From assembly GCA_016716135.1 (NCBI GenBank), contig JADJWX010000004.1, forward strand, positions 186,001 to 250,000: a stretch of DNA of 64,000 nucleotides, written 5' to 3'. Under the pieces are notes generated by a model that saw only the letters and a list, made by a program, of their open reading frames with translations, had not been told where the DNA came from and did not search any database. The stretch is from Lewinellaceae bacterium (lineage in GTDB: Bacteria; Bacteroidota; Bacteroidia; Chitinophagales; Saprospiraceae). A program made the translations under genes and the position numbers. Position 1 is the stretch's first letter. Each line of letters opens with the position of its first letter. Below are positions 34,063-42,796 of this stretch, one piece after another.

Positions 34063-34403
34063 GTTGACAGGATCGTTCAGGAAAACGGAATACGAATAAC
34101 TTTAAAAAACTTGCCGGCAAAAATAGCATTTTTCACTTCCCGGTTACCAGAACTTCATCGGCACGATTTAGGAATATGGCTCCAATTAAAATCCCTGTCC
34201 GTCATTTATCCTTTGGTATTTATTATCTGTAAGCCGGTCGGCAAAACAGGATTCAACCAATTGTTCAAAAAGAGGTGATCCTGCGCGGAGAATAACAATT
34301 TACCTATCTTTCGCGCCGGAAAACTTTTTTCAAACAAAACAACAGCTGAACCTGCGTTTGCCTGAAACTAAATTTTGCGCAAGCGCTAAAAACTAACTTT
34401 GGT
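34063..34403. promoter_or_regulatory. Divergent intergenic region with promoter boxes
   Basis: Minus-strand TATTTTTG at 34118-34125 (perfect TAnnTTTG) for the glycosyltransferase gene; plus-strand TATCTTTC at 34305-34312 (one mismatch) for the NSS transporter. I see no gene between them. Confidence 0.45.
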
Positions 34404-35948
34404 ATGAGCAACGAATCCTGGGGCTCGCGCGTCGGTCTGGTACTGGCGATGGCGGGCAACGCCGTCGGATTAGGCAATTTCCTGCGTTTCCCTGTACAGG
34501 CAATTGACAATGGCGGCGGAACATTTATCATTCCTTACCTCGTGTGTTTTCTGTTGATGGGGCTGCCGCTTCTGTTCATCGAATGGTCGATGGGCCGTTT
34601 TGGCGGGCGCTATGGCCACCACAGCACGCCGTTTATCCTCGACACGATGGACAAACGGCGTTTTTGGAAATATCTGGGCGTTTTTGGCCTGTTTACCAAT
34701 ATAGCCGTAGCCGCGTACTATTGTTACATCGAAAGTTGGGCGTTGAGTTATGCTGTAAAATCCCTCATGGGCGTGTTTGGCGGCATGTCGCAAGCGGAAG
34801 TTTCTGCGCATTTTGACGAATATGTCGGGCTGGGCACCAACTGGCCGATCACATTTTGGATTCTTTGCCTTGCCTTGAATACCTGGGTACTTTCCCGCGG
34901 GTTGAGCGGCGGTATTGAGATGGTTGCCAAATTTGCCATGCCCTTGCTGATCATGTTCGGCATCCTGCTTGCGGTGCAGGGATTGACGCTGACTGCCGGC
35001 GAAAAAGGGGCCATAAACGACGGCTGGGTTGGTTTGAACTGGCTCTGGGAGCCAGACTTTTCAACGATCTGGAGTCCAAAAGTCTGGCTGGCCGCTGCGG
35101 GACAAATATTCTTCACCCTCTCCGTGGGCATGGGCACAATCCAGTGCTATGCTTCCTACATGAAATCGAAGGATGATATCGCGCTCAACGCCATGAGCGC
35201 CGGCTGGATGAACGAATTTGTGGAAGTGGTGCTGGGCGCTGCGGTGGTTATCCCCATTTGCGTCGGCTACTTCGGCATTGAGGACATGAAGCAAATCGTC
35301 GCAGATGGCGGCGGATTTGGGCTTGCGTTTAAAACGCTCCCCTACCTGTTTAACAACTGGGGCGATGTGCTGGCAATTGTCGCAGGGTTCAGTTGGTTCG
35401 GTTTGTTATTTTTCGCCGGCATTACCTCTTCGCTGGCCATGGGCACGCCGTTCATGGGTTTTCTCGAAGATGAATTCGGTTTTAACAAGATGAAAGCAGC
35501 CCTCAGTTTTGGTTTGTTTATTTTATTGCTCGGAGCACCTGCCGTTATTTTCTTTAACGAAGGTGTTTTTGATGAATTCGATTATTGGGCGGGCACCGTT
35601 TCGCTGGTGGTGTTTGCCGTAGCGGAAGTTGTGCTGTTTTCCTGGGTATTTGGTATGAAAAGAGGCTGGAAGGAAATTACCGATGGCGCCGATATTACCG
35701 TTCCTACTATTTTCAAATTCATCATCAAGTGGGTTACCCCGCTTATCCTTATCGCCGTATTTATCGGCTCCCTGGATTCCATCTGGGATACCATTATGTT
35801 TAATAAAGAAACCGGCTATTTGTCGAAGCCCGAGAATCATAATATTATAATTATGGGGCGGTTGATCCTGTTGGCTGTATACCTTGGATTGAGTTTCCTG
35901 GTTTATGTGGCCTACACAAGACGGCGGAAAACCGGACGAATCACCTAA
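34404..35948 (+). CDS. Neurotransmitter:sodium symporter (NSS/SNF) family transporter
   Basis: 514 residues, about 12 helices. TM1 has the unwound signature 'AGNAVGLGNFLRFPVQAIDN' followed by GGGTF, which lines the Na+ and substrate sites in LeuT-fold transporters. It imports amino acids with Na+. The tiny protein encoded 61 bp downstream resembles MetS, the small subunit of methionine/alanine importers such as MetPS, so neutral or aliphatic amino acids are the likely substrates. A terminator follows the pair. Confidence 0.95.
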   Translation: MSNESWGSRVGLVLAMAGNAVGLGNFLRFPVQAIDNGGGTFIIPYLVCFLLMGLPLLFIEWSMGRFGGRYGHHSTPFILDTMDKRRFWKYLGVFGLFTNIAVAAYYCYIESWALSYAVKSLMGVFGGMSQAEVSAHFDEYVGLGTNWPITFWILCLALNTWVLSRGLSGGIEMVAKFAMPLLIMFGILLAVQGLTLTAGEKGAINDGWVGLNWLWEPDFSTIWSPKVWLAAAGQIFFTLSVGMGTIQCYASYMKSKDDIALNAMSAGWMNEFVEVVLGAAVVIPICVGYFGIEDMKQIVADGGGFGLAFKTLPYLFNNWGDVLAIVAGFSWFGLLFFAGITSSLAMGTPFMGFLEDEFGFNKMKAALSFGLFILLLGAPAVIFFNEGVFDEFDYWAGTVSLVVFAVAEVVLFSWVFGMKRGWKEITDGADITVPTIFKFIIKWVTPLILIAVFIGSLDSIWDTIMFNKETGYLSKPENHNIIIMGRLILLAVYLGLSFLVYVAYTRRRKTGRIT

Positions 35949-36009
35949 AAATTTACCGTCGCACAGGCACTGGTTCACCGCCACCTGTTTGACAAAAAAA
36001 ACATAGAAT

Positions 36010-36138
36010 ATGACTACGACAGCACTAATCATGTGGCTCACGTCGACCATTATTGTGACTGGGTTCACAATCTATTTCTTTATCCGGGTTTTACGCACGC
36101 CTAACAAAGGGGAAGAAGATTTTCCACCTGGCCCATAA
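36010..36138 (+). CDS. MetS-like small subunit of the NSS transporter
   Basis: 42 residues: 'MTTTALIMWLTSTIIVTGFT' then IYFFIRVLRTP and a short acidic tail ending PPGP. A start of MTT.AIIMM followed by one helix and a short basic-acidic tail is the pattern of MetS-type small subunits encoded directly after NSS transporter genes. It lies 61 bp after the transporter and before the shared terminator, supporting a two-gene operon. The assignment rests on pattern and position. Confidence 0.8.
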   Translation: MTTTALIMWLTSTIIVTGFTIYFFIRVLRTPNKGEEDFPPGP

Positions 36139-36191
36139 GTCTGCTGAAACCTGAGTGTATGGGTACCCTGAATTTCAATACGGTATCCGGT

Positions 36192-36232
36192 CATGCCCGT
36201 TTTCGGATATTCCGAAACGGGCATGTTTTTTT
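36192..36232 (+). terminator. Terminator after the NSS transporter operon
   Basis: Stem catgcccgttttcgg / ccgaaacgggcatg with one bulge, followed by eight T. Confidence 0.9.
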
Positions 36233-36419
36233 GCAATTCTGTCGAAAACAGTGTTCAAATTGGCGCAGCAGATACAATTTGGCGCTTTTTTTGTCAGGCA
36301 AAAGACACCACCTTCAGGAATTTCTATTTTAGAGTTGGGCCAAAAGCAAATGGCCAACCGCATTTAATCCTTGCCTGCTCCTGATCCCTGTTTGCTAGCA
36401 ACAAATTAACCGGTTGAAC

Positions 36420-38351
36420 ATGCATCGATTTTTACCTATCCTGTTTTTTCTTGGCAGCTGCCAACTTTGTGCGCAAAGTATTGTCTGGGTTACTGCCTGC
36501 ACCAATCAAACGTATTGCCTTGACCCGGGCTCCTGCACGGAAGGCACTGTTTTCCTCACCGAGAAGGCAGTAACTTCTTGCACCGGCGGCTTTCTGAATT
36601 ACACGTATAAAATTGATTTATTCAATAACGGCTCCATCGACATCCAGTCGAGCGCAGACACCGTGAACCAGACGTTTCCCGTTGGCACGCACAAAATCAT
36701 CTGGCGCGCAAACGACAACTGTGGAAACGTAAGCACCGATTGCACCTACTTGTTTACCATTCAGGATTGTAATCCCCCCAACTTGCTTTGCTTAAATGGG
36801 CTGACGCAAAATCTGGAATTTCCGGAGTGTGAAGCCACGTTTGAACTGGAAAGCTTCATCCTGAACATAACGGACAACTGTACGCCGGTGAATGAACTGG
36901 AATTTGGCCTGCGGCTAACCAGCGACACTACTTCCGGTTTCCCAACGGGTACGAGCCTCACCTTTGGCATTTGCGAGCAAGGGCTGCATACGCTGGAAGT
37001 ATTTGTCCGCGACGAAAATGGCCTGACCAATCAATGCAATAGCTACGTGTTGGTGCAAAACAACAGCGGCCTTTGCCCCTGTAACATTGCTGCTAACCTG
37101 AGTTTGGCGGGTTGCGCAACCTCGGCAGACGGAACGGCACTGGACAGCTACACCATCCGTTCCACCCTGGAGGGCATCCCGACACAAGGCTCGCCTTTCA
37201 GCGAAACGCTTTTGCAGAACAACACCGATTCCTGTTTTACGGCAACGTATGCCGACCTGCCACTGGATGGCGCCTACTCAGGGGTGGTGCGGGCACAGCG
37301 TTTGGGCGATCCGTTGGTTGGCGTTTCGACCTTCGATCTGGTTACGATTAACAAACACATTCTTGGCCAACAGCTGTTTCACAGTTTTTTCCAGGTGCTG
37401 GCATCCGATGTCAATCAGAGCAAAACTATCTCCACCTTTGACATCATCGAAACCCGCAAACTGATTCTCGGCATTTACGACACCTTCCCCAATGCGCCCG
37501 CCTGGCGTTTTATTTTACCGATGCCGGATTCCAATCTGCTCGCTTTCGACGCCGTGCGCGATACCTATGCCTTCCAGCTCCCCGTGCTTGCCGGAGACAC
37601 CACCTTTACCGGCTTCAATTTCATCGGTATTAAAATGGGCGACGCCAATGCGAATGCCAGCTTTCAGGGTGTTGAAGACCGTGGGGCGCCGTTGTCGGTC
37701 CAGATACCTGATACCTGGCTTGAACCCGGTACACAAATGCTCATTCCATTGAACTTACAGGAAGATGTCGAATTGGATGGCTGGCAATTGGCACTCCAAG
37801 CAGATAAAAACAGACTGGAAATCGTGGATATCCTGGGCATTCCACCCCAGACGGTGGCGCTGGACGCTCATGGAGCACTGCGTATTGCCTGCGTATACGA
37901 CAGCCCGATGCTACGCACAAAAAATGACGCGCTGGTGTACCTGCTGGTGACTGCGAAGCAACCGTTGTTTTTATCGGATGCCCTGTCGATGGACAATACC
38001 CGGCTGGCTGCCGAAGCTTATACCCCGGTGGAAAATTTACCAATCCGGCCGATACAGGTACAAATTGGAGCTGCCACAGCTACGGCGGCAGGTGACATCC
38101 GGATTATTCCTCCGCGGCCCAATCCTTTCGCCGAAAAAACAATCTTTGAACTTTCGTTGGACGCTCCGCAAATAGTCCGGCTGGAAATCGCGAGCCTTAC
38201 AGGCCAATTAGTATACCAGGCTGAATATGCCCTGGAAGCAGGTGGCCATGCCCTGCAAGTTTTGGGTGCAGAATTACCCGGGAGTGGGGTTTGGGCCTAC
38301 CGGATTGTTGCGGGCGCGCAGGTTGCAACAGGACGGTTGGTTAAGTTTTAA
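36420..38351 (+). CDS. T9SS-exported protein with cohesin/dockerin-like modules
   Basis: 643 residues from ATG 36420, signal peptide ending LCAQ. Residues ~20-220 are Cys-rich beta-sandwich repeats ('GTHKIIWRANDNCGNVSTDC'). Residues ~290-360 hold two dockerin-like halves, 'VSTFDLVTINKHILG' and 'DVNQSKTISTFDIIETRKLI' continuing LGIYDTFP. Then a cohesin-like domain (~430-545), and finally a type A T9SS sorting domain ('PRPNPFAEKTIFELSL' ... 'GRLVKF'). Secreted or attached to the surface through the gliding/T9SS machinery; adhesin or scaffold role inferred. Monocistronic. Confidence 0.88.
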   Translation: MHRFLPILFFLGSCQLCAQSIVWVTACTNQTYCLDPGSCTEGTVFLTEKAVTSCTGGFLNYTYKIDLFNNGSIDIQSSADTVNQTFPVGTHKIIWRANDNCGNVSTDCTYLFTIQDCNPPNLLCLNGLTQNLEFPECEATFELESFILNITDNCTPVNELEFGLRLTSDTTSGFPTGTSLTFGICEQGLHTLEVFVRDENGLTNQCNSYVLVQNNSGLCPCNIAANLSLAGCATSADGTALDSYTIRSTLEGIPTQGSPFSETLLQNNTDSCFTATYADLPLDGAYSGVVRAQRLGDPLVGVSTFDLVTINKHILGQQLFHSFFQVLASDVNQSKTISTFDIIETRKLILGIYDTFPNAPAWRFILPMPDSNLLAFDAVRDTYAFQLPVLAGDTTFTGFNFIGIKMGDANANASFQGVEDRGAPLSVQIPDTWLEPGTQMLIPLNLQEDVELDGWQLALQADKNRLEIVDILGIPPQTVALDAHGALRIACVYDSPMLRTKNDALVYLLVTAKQPLFLSDALSMDNTRLAAEAYTPVENLPIRPIQVQIGAATATAAGDIRIIPPRPNPFAEKTIFELSLDAPQIVRLEIASLTGQLVYQAEYALEAGGHALQVLGAELPGSGVWAYRIVAGAQVATGRLVKF

Positions 38352-38370
38352 AAGGGAGGCGTTGCAAGAA

Positions 38371-38406
38371 AAAGCGACCATGCACAGGCGTGGTCGCTTT
38401 TTTATT
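38371..38406. terminator. Terminator between convergent genes
   Basis: 10-bp stem aaagcgacca / tggtcgcttt with T-run on the plus strand and A-run start on the other, so it can serve the T9SS cargo gene (+) and the rpmB operon (-). Confidence 0.8.
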
Positions 38407-38430
38407 TGAAAATCAACCCGGAGGGTCAAC

Positions 38431-38610
38431 TTATTTTACGTCAGCAAAAAAGTCTTTCACTTTGTCTTTGTGAACGATCATTTGCTTGTACGTGTATTTG
38501 CCGGTAACGGGATCTTTCACGGCTTTTACCACTTTCACGTGGTCTTTGCCGGAGCCGGCGTTGGCAGCACGTTGGGCTACCCGAGCGTTTTTAGAAACTT
38601 TCTTAGCCAT
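38431..38610 (-). CDS. DUF4295 small basic protein of the rpmB-rpmG operon
   Basis: 59 residues: 'MAKKVSKNARVAQRAANAGS' then GKDHVKVVKAVKDP and 'IVHKDKVKDFFADVK'. The MAKK start and the 'K.VK..KDP.TG.Y...M..K..VKDFFA' pattern is that of DUF4295, a Bacteroidota-specific protein encoded directly after rpmG and thought to be ribosome-associated. It is 65 bp downstream of rpmG. In many relatives ftsY follows; here a terminator comes instead. Confidence 0.88.
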   Translation of the reverse strand: MAKKVSKNARVAQRAANAGSGKDHVKVVKAVKDPVTGKYTYKQMIVHKDKVKDFFADVK

Positions 38611-38675
38611 GTACGATAATCCGTTTAAGGTTACTGAATATTTTTTGTGACACCGCGTGTAGCGGCAGGTTACAC

Positions 38676-38864
38676 TTATTTAATCTCGCGGTGGACCGTG
38701 TATTTGCGCATGATCGGGTTGTATTTCTTCAACTCGATGCGTTCCGGGGTGTTTTTCCGGTTTTTCTGCGTCACATACCGCGAGGTTCCGGGCAATCCGC
38801 TTTGCTTGTGCTCGGTGCACTCGAGGATAATCTGAAGCCGGTTGCCTTTACTTTTCTTTGCCAT
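38676..38864 (-). CDS. rpmG: 50S ribosomal protein L33
   Basis: 62 residues, basic, starting MAKKSKGNRLQIILECTEHK and containing the L33 pattern 'SRYVTQKNRKNTPERIEL' then KKYNP. The cysteine pairs of the zinc-binding type are mostly absent (one Cys only), so this is a C-minus form. Middle gene of rpmB-rpmG-DUF4295. Confidence 0.96.
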   Translation of the reverse strand: MAKKSKGNRLQIILECTEHKQSGLPGTSRYVTQKNRKNTPERIELKKYNPIMRKYTVHREIK

Positions 38865-38924
38865 TGTTATGGATATTCAAAAATTTAATAGTTGGGAATT
38901 TACAGGGTAAAACCCGGGAACGAT

Positions 38925-39179
38925 TTATTGCGCGTCGGAATAGAAGATAATCTCTCCCTTCTTTTCCAGTTTCTTAATGTAAGCGTAGATGCCCAACTTG
39001 TTGATCGTACGCATAGCCGACGTGCTGACCTTCAGGGTTACCCATTCCTTGGTTTCCGGAATGAAAAACTTTTTGGTTTGCAGGTTTGGATAAAACCAGC
39101 GTTTCGTTTTGCGGTTGGAGTGCGATACGTGATTACCCGTAATCGGCTTTTTCCCCGTCAAATCACATACTTTCGACAT
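38925..39179 (-). CDS. rpmB: 50S ribosomal protein L28
   Basis: 84 residues from ATG 39179 (MSKVCDLTGKKPITGNHVSH); the longer frame upstream does not match L28. Continues 'NRKTKRWFYPNLQTKKF' and 'VSTSAMRTINKLGIYAYI', the family pattern. First gene of the rpmB-rpmG-DUF4295 operon, 105 bp downstream of tRNA-Arg on the same strand, with which it may be co-transcribed. Confidence 0.97.
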   Translation of the reverse strand: MSKVCDLTGKKPITGNHVSHSNRKTKRWFYPNLQTKKFFIPETKEWVTLKVSTSAMRTINKLGIYAYIKKLEKKGEIIFYSDAQ

Positions 39180-39284
39180 GACTCTTTTTTGCTTGTATAA
39201 AAATAAAAAAACGAACCTGAATGTTGCTTTTCCAATGGTCAAATCAAGTAAAACGCACACATTACCAGGCAATTACAAAATTTG

Positions 39285-39357
39285 TGACTCCGAGAGGACT
39301 CGAACCTCTAACCTTCTGATCCGTAGTCAGATGCTCTATCCATTAAGCTACGGAGCC
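39285..39357 (-). tRNA. tRNA-Arg (anticodon ACG)
   Basis: 73 nt; acceptor GGCTCCG pairs with CGGAGTC, D arm GCTT/GAGC, anticodon arm TCTGA-CTACGGA-TCAGA giving ACG, T arm AGAGG-TTCGAGT-CCTCT. Discriminator A; CCA is not encoded. A34 would be deaminated to inosine to read CGU/CGC/CGA. Confidence 0.97.
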
Positions 39358-39379
39358 TGTACTTTTGTTTTTCGGCCTG

Positions 39380-39412
39380 CAAAGATAAGCCGCCTCTTGT
39401 GGAATTTCCAAA
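39380..39412 (-). promoter_or_regulatory. Promoter of tRNA-Arg
   Basis: TTTG (plus-strand caaa 39409-39412), 21-bp spacer and perfect TATCTTTG (39380-39387), ending 22 bp before the tRNA 5' end. The cleanest -33/-7 pair in the window. Confidence 0.75.
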
Positions 39413-39419
39413 CAGGATT

Positions 39420-41054
39420 TCAATATTTCACAAATTTCACAGAACGCCAGGCTTCTTTTCTGCCAAAAGACACCGCGTATACTCCGGCCGGCAAGGCATG
39501 CGCATCATACTCCCAGATATTGCTTGAAAACGGATTGGGGGTTATCGTTTCCTCATACAACTGCTGACCAAGCATATTAAACACCCGAATTTGATACGGC
39601 ACATAGCTGGGGGTCTGGTACCGCACCCGGAGCAGGTCCTGAACCGGATTAGGACGTAGCCACAGGATATCCAGCGGGCCGGCGCCCAAACCACCGCACA
39701 ATTCCTGCACCGCACGCACTGAAGCAGCGACATCTAAGCGGCCTTCCGTTTTTGTGATATTCTCCAATGTTTCATTTGGCGATACATTTTCCAAAATAAT
39801 GTCGCGGATACGTTGGGCGCAGAGTGCCGGCTGCGTGAGGGCATCAGCGGTGAGGTCTCCGCATTGCAGGCTGTAAAGCAACCCGACAGCGCCGGTAACA
39901 TGAGGCGTGGCCGCCGAGGTACCGGTGAACGCGCCATATTGCGGGGTCATGCCCTGGCTGTAGGTCGTGTACGAGCCATCGCCGGGGGCGCCCAGATCAA
40001 CATGAGATTTGCCATAACCGGCGGTTGGCTTTCGTTTGTCAAACTTATCCACGTTGGTCACCATGATCAGATACTCGCTCGGGCAAGTACTGGGCATATC
40101 GCCCTGCTGATCAACATTTACATCCTGGTTAGCGGTAGCCCCCATGCTCAATACGCCCACTTTGCCCAGGGAATCATAGGCGGCACACCACAGCGGATGG
40201 TCAACGGCAAATTCCAGATCAATTCCAAAAGAAGCGTTGGTGGCTACAACAAAAGCCCCTTTGGCGCCATTCGTCGTGTTGTAAAGTTTGCGCATATCGG
40301 CCACGTATTTATACGCCGCAATAATCTCACTTTCAAACTCCGTATTGGCCAGATTCATCAATTTGATATTCCAGTTCACCCCGGTAACACCCATGCCGTT
40401 GTTGCCTTTTGCGCCGATAATGCCATTAACAGCTGTACCGTGAAAGCCAATAACACCCGGGTCATCGTTTCCGGTCCGGGGGTTCCAACCGCGGTAGTCA
40501 TCGGTGTAGCCATTTCCGTCGTCGTCCAGTTCGTTGCCAGGAATTTCTCCCCAATTGAACCAAATATTCGGCGCCAAATCTGGATGCTCAAGCAACGCAC
40601 CTTTTTCAAGCACGGCAACCACGATCGTATCGCCGGCAAATGTTACACCGCCAGTGGAAACCATCCATGACTTTGGCATACCAATCATTGTCATATCATC
40701 TTGCATAAACCAATCTGTATCATTTGGCAAGGAATCACGTTCAAAAACCCGGTGGTTCCATTGCGCATTCCGGATATCAACCATACGTTGGGCAACACGT
40801 AGCAAGGTTGCCGGATCGGTGCTCGATTCATCAAATTGCAACCGGTAAACCTGCCAGTCGGCCACCAAGGGTTCCCATGTCATCGGTTGGCTACCAGGAA
40901 TTGCCTGATTCAGTTGAGCGAGTACCGAAGCCGGCGACGATTCGGCATTTAACTGCACCAGCAATTCGCCGGCGCGCCGTTCTAAAGATTGGGCAGCAAC
41001 CAAACTCAAGCCCAAGAAAAAGATGCAAATGGTCAGGTAATATTTCATGTTCAT
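39420..41054 (-). CDS. Subtilisin-like (S8) peptidase with T9SS sorting domain; catalytic Asp position reads Glu
   Basis: 544 residues from ATG 41054, signal peptide ...FFLGLSLVAAQ. Propeptide about 20-110, S8 domain about 110-455, then a T9SS type A C-terminal domain ('LRPNPVQDLLRVRYQ' ... 'WRSVKFVKY'). The His205 motif (GFHGTAV) and Ser380 motif (GTSAATPHVTG) are intact, and Asn of 'GATANQD' fits the oxyanion hole. The usual Asp of 'V(D)xG' is Glu150 ('VVAVLEKGALLEHPDL'), so activity may be changed or lost. It would be exported through the outer membrane. The 5' end is 130 bp from the BtuF-like gene, which points the same way. Confidence 0.9.
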   Translation of the reverse strand: MNMKYYLTICIFFLGLSLVAAQSLERRAGELLVQLNAESSPASVLAQLNQAIPGSQPMTWEPLVADWQVYRLQFDESSTDPATLLRVAQRMVDIRNAQWNHRVFERDSLPNDTDWFMQDDMTMIGMPKSWMVSTGGVTFAGDTIVVAVLEKGALLEHPDLAPNIWFNWGEIPGNELDDDGNGYTDDYRGWNPRTGNDDPGVIGFHGTAVNGIIGAKGNNGMGVTGVNWNIKLMNLANTEFESEIIAAYKYVADMRKLYNTTNGAKGAFVVATNASFGIDLEFAVDHPLWCAAYDSLGKVGVLSMGATANQDVNVDQQGDMPSTCPSEYLIMVTNVDKFDKRKPTAGYGKSHVDLGAPGDGSYTTYSQGMTPQYGAFTGTSAATPHVTGAVGLLYSLQCGDLTADALTQPALCAQRIRDIILENVSPNETLENITKTEGRLDVAASVRAVQELCGGLGAGPLDILWLRPNPVQDLLRVRYQTPSYVPYQIRVFNMLGQQLYEETITPNPFSSNIWEYDAHALPAGVYAVSFGRKEAWRSVKFVKY

Positions 41055-41204
41055 ATTTTCAAACGAATAGACGCAGGTTAAACAACAATGCAAAATAACG
41101 GCTAATCCAGGGACCGGTTTAACTTGCAGGGCTCAATCTTTTGTTAAGGAAGGGCTAAACAGCAATTTTCAACGATCAGATTTCCAGCAGGCCGGTAAAA
41201 ATGT

Positions 41205-41996
41205 TCAGTTTTTTTCCCGGAGTGAATTGAAATACGGTGGCGCTTGCAGAAGGCGGCTGCCATACCAGGAAAACAGCGCACCGTCCACGACCTGAATAGT
41301 TGCCGCAGGGCAAATTCCCCGGAACGGTTCGAAGTGTTTTTCTTTAAACGGAAACGGTTCGGAGGAAAGAAAAATCCGATCGGGAGCAGCTGCCTGCAAG
41401 GCATCCAGGGTAATTTCAGGGTACCGGCGCCGGTTCTGAAACACATTTTCAAAACCCGCTATTTCGAGCATGGAATGGATAAACGTATCCCGACCCACTA
41501 CCATGTACGGTTTTCGCCAGATAAAATAGGCCACGCGGGGACGGACATTGAAGTTCATGGGAAGGTTTTGATCAAATGCCTGTTGAATTTGCCGCGCCAG
41601 GTCATTTGCCCGGGTAGCGGTGCCTGTCAGATTCCCAACCGCCCGGATCATTTCCAAAGCATCAACCAATGTGTACACTGCGCTCATCCAAACCGGGAAT
41701 TGTTTCGCCAAAACTTCTATCTGCTCCCGGTCGTTTTCTTCTTTATTCCCAATGATCAAATCGGGCTCCAGCGCGGCAACTTTTTCCAGGGACACCGTTT
41801 TGGTCCCGCCCACGCGTTTTTTTGTCCGAAACCACTGCTCCGGATGTGTACAAAACTTGGTAATCCCCACCACTTCCGCCGCCAAACCCAAATCAGCCAA
41901 CAACTCCGTCTGCGAAGGCACCAGGGAAACGATCCGCCGGGGCGGGTGAACAGGGAGGGCGACAATGCGCCCCATTTGATCGGTAAATTCTTTCAT
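41205..41996 (-). CDS. BtuF/FepB-like helical-backbone substrate-binding protein
   Basis: 263 residues from ATG 41996 (MKEFTDQMGRIVALPVHPPR). 'RRIVSLVPSQTELLADLGLA' then 'VVGITKFCTHPEQW' match the N-lobe of periplasmic-binding-protein type III (vitamin B12/siderophore), and 'VAALEPDLIIGNKEEN' is the linker region. No signal peptide is visible, as in several Bacteroidota members, so it may act in the cytoplasm or as a cobalamin-binding protein rather than a transport receptor. Last of three tightly spaced minus-strand genes (28-bp gap after rlmB); no ABC permease is nearby. Confidence 0.8.
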   Translation of the reverse strand: MKEFTDQMGRIVALPVHPPRRIVSLVPSQTELLADLGLAAEVVGITKFCTHPEQWFRTKKRVGGTKTVSLEKVAALEPDLIIGNKEENDREQIEVLAKQFPVWMSAVYTLVDALEMIRAVGNLTGTATRANDLARQIQQAFDQNLPMNFNVRPRVAYFIWRKPYMVVGRDTFIHSMLEIAGFENVFQNRRRYPEITLDALQAAAPDRIFLSSEPFPFKEKHFEPFRGICPAATIQVVDGALFSWYGSRLLQAPPYFNSLREKN

Positions 41997-42024
41997 CAAT
42001 ATTGGTTGCGGCGTGGGGGCGTTT

Positions 42025-42768
42025 CTACGACAAGCGCTGCCGCAACGTTTCATACAAAACAATGCCTGCGGCAACGCTGACATTGTATGAATCAAAATCC
42101 GTCGCCTGCGGAATTTTAACCACCCGGTCGGCCATTTTCAGGAATTTGGGATGTACCCCCTCACCTTCAGAACCCAACAGAAAAGCCGTGGGCAAATTCA
42201 GGTCGGCGGCATAAAGCGGGACAGCACGTTCCGACAAGGCCGTGGCAACAACCTGTACGCCGGCTTGCTGCAACCATTCGACAGCAGTGAACATGCTGCG
42301 TACCCGGCAGAGCGGGATCCGCGCCAAAGCGCCGGCAGAAGCTTTCATGGCTTCTTCATTGGCCGGCGCGGCGCCCGATTGGGCAACCACCACGGCATGC
42401 GCGCCTGCACAGGCTGCCGAACGGCATATCGCCCCAAAATTGCGCACATCGGTTATCCCGTCCAGCAACAACAGCAGTGGCAGTTCGCCCCGCTCAAAAA
42501 CATGGGGAATGATATCCTCCAATTCCTGGTAGGCCACCAGTGCCAGCCAGGCTGCCACGCCCTGGTGGTTGCCGCGCACCAGTTTGTTGAGCTTCTCTTT
42601 TGGCACCACCTGCATGGGAATCCCGTGGGCTTTGGTCAACTGCCGGATTTCCTTTTCCAGTTCACCGCGAATCCCTTGCTGAAAGTACACTTTTTCCACA
42701 GCCTTTCCGGCCTGTATGGCCTCAACGACCGGGTGATGCCCGTAAATCAGGTTTGTTGTTTTAGACAT
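42025..42768 (-). CDS. rlmB: 23S rRNA (guanosine-2'-O-)-methyltransferase RlmB (TrmH/SpoU family)
   Basis: 247 residues. N-terminal substrate-binding domain 'TNLIYGHHPVVEAIQAGKAV' and the SpoU knot motifs: 'LLLDGITDVRNFGAICRSA', 'AFLLGSEGEGVHPKFLKMA' and 'DSYNVSVAAGIVLYE'. The last usually reads SLNVS; Tyr replaces Leu here. It methylates G2251 (E. coli numbering) of 23S rRNA using SAM. Middle gene of a pcm-rlmB-btuF-like run with 28-bp gaps on both sides. Confidence 0.94.
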   Translation of the reverse strand: MSKTTNLIYGHHPVVEAIQAGKAVEKVYFQQGIRGELEKEIRQLTKAHGIPMQVVPKEKLNKLVRGNHQGVAAWLALVAYQELEDIIPHVFERGELPLLLLLDGITDVRNFGAICRSAACAGAHAVVVAQSGAAPANEEAMKASAGALARIPLCRVRSMFTAVEWLQQAGVQVVATALSERAVPLYAADLNLPTAFLLGSEGEGVHPKFLKMADRVVKIPQATDFDSYNVSVAAGIVLYETLRQRLS

Positions 42769-42796
42769 TGCGTTATTTTAGGTTTTGGGCTGCACG

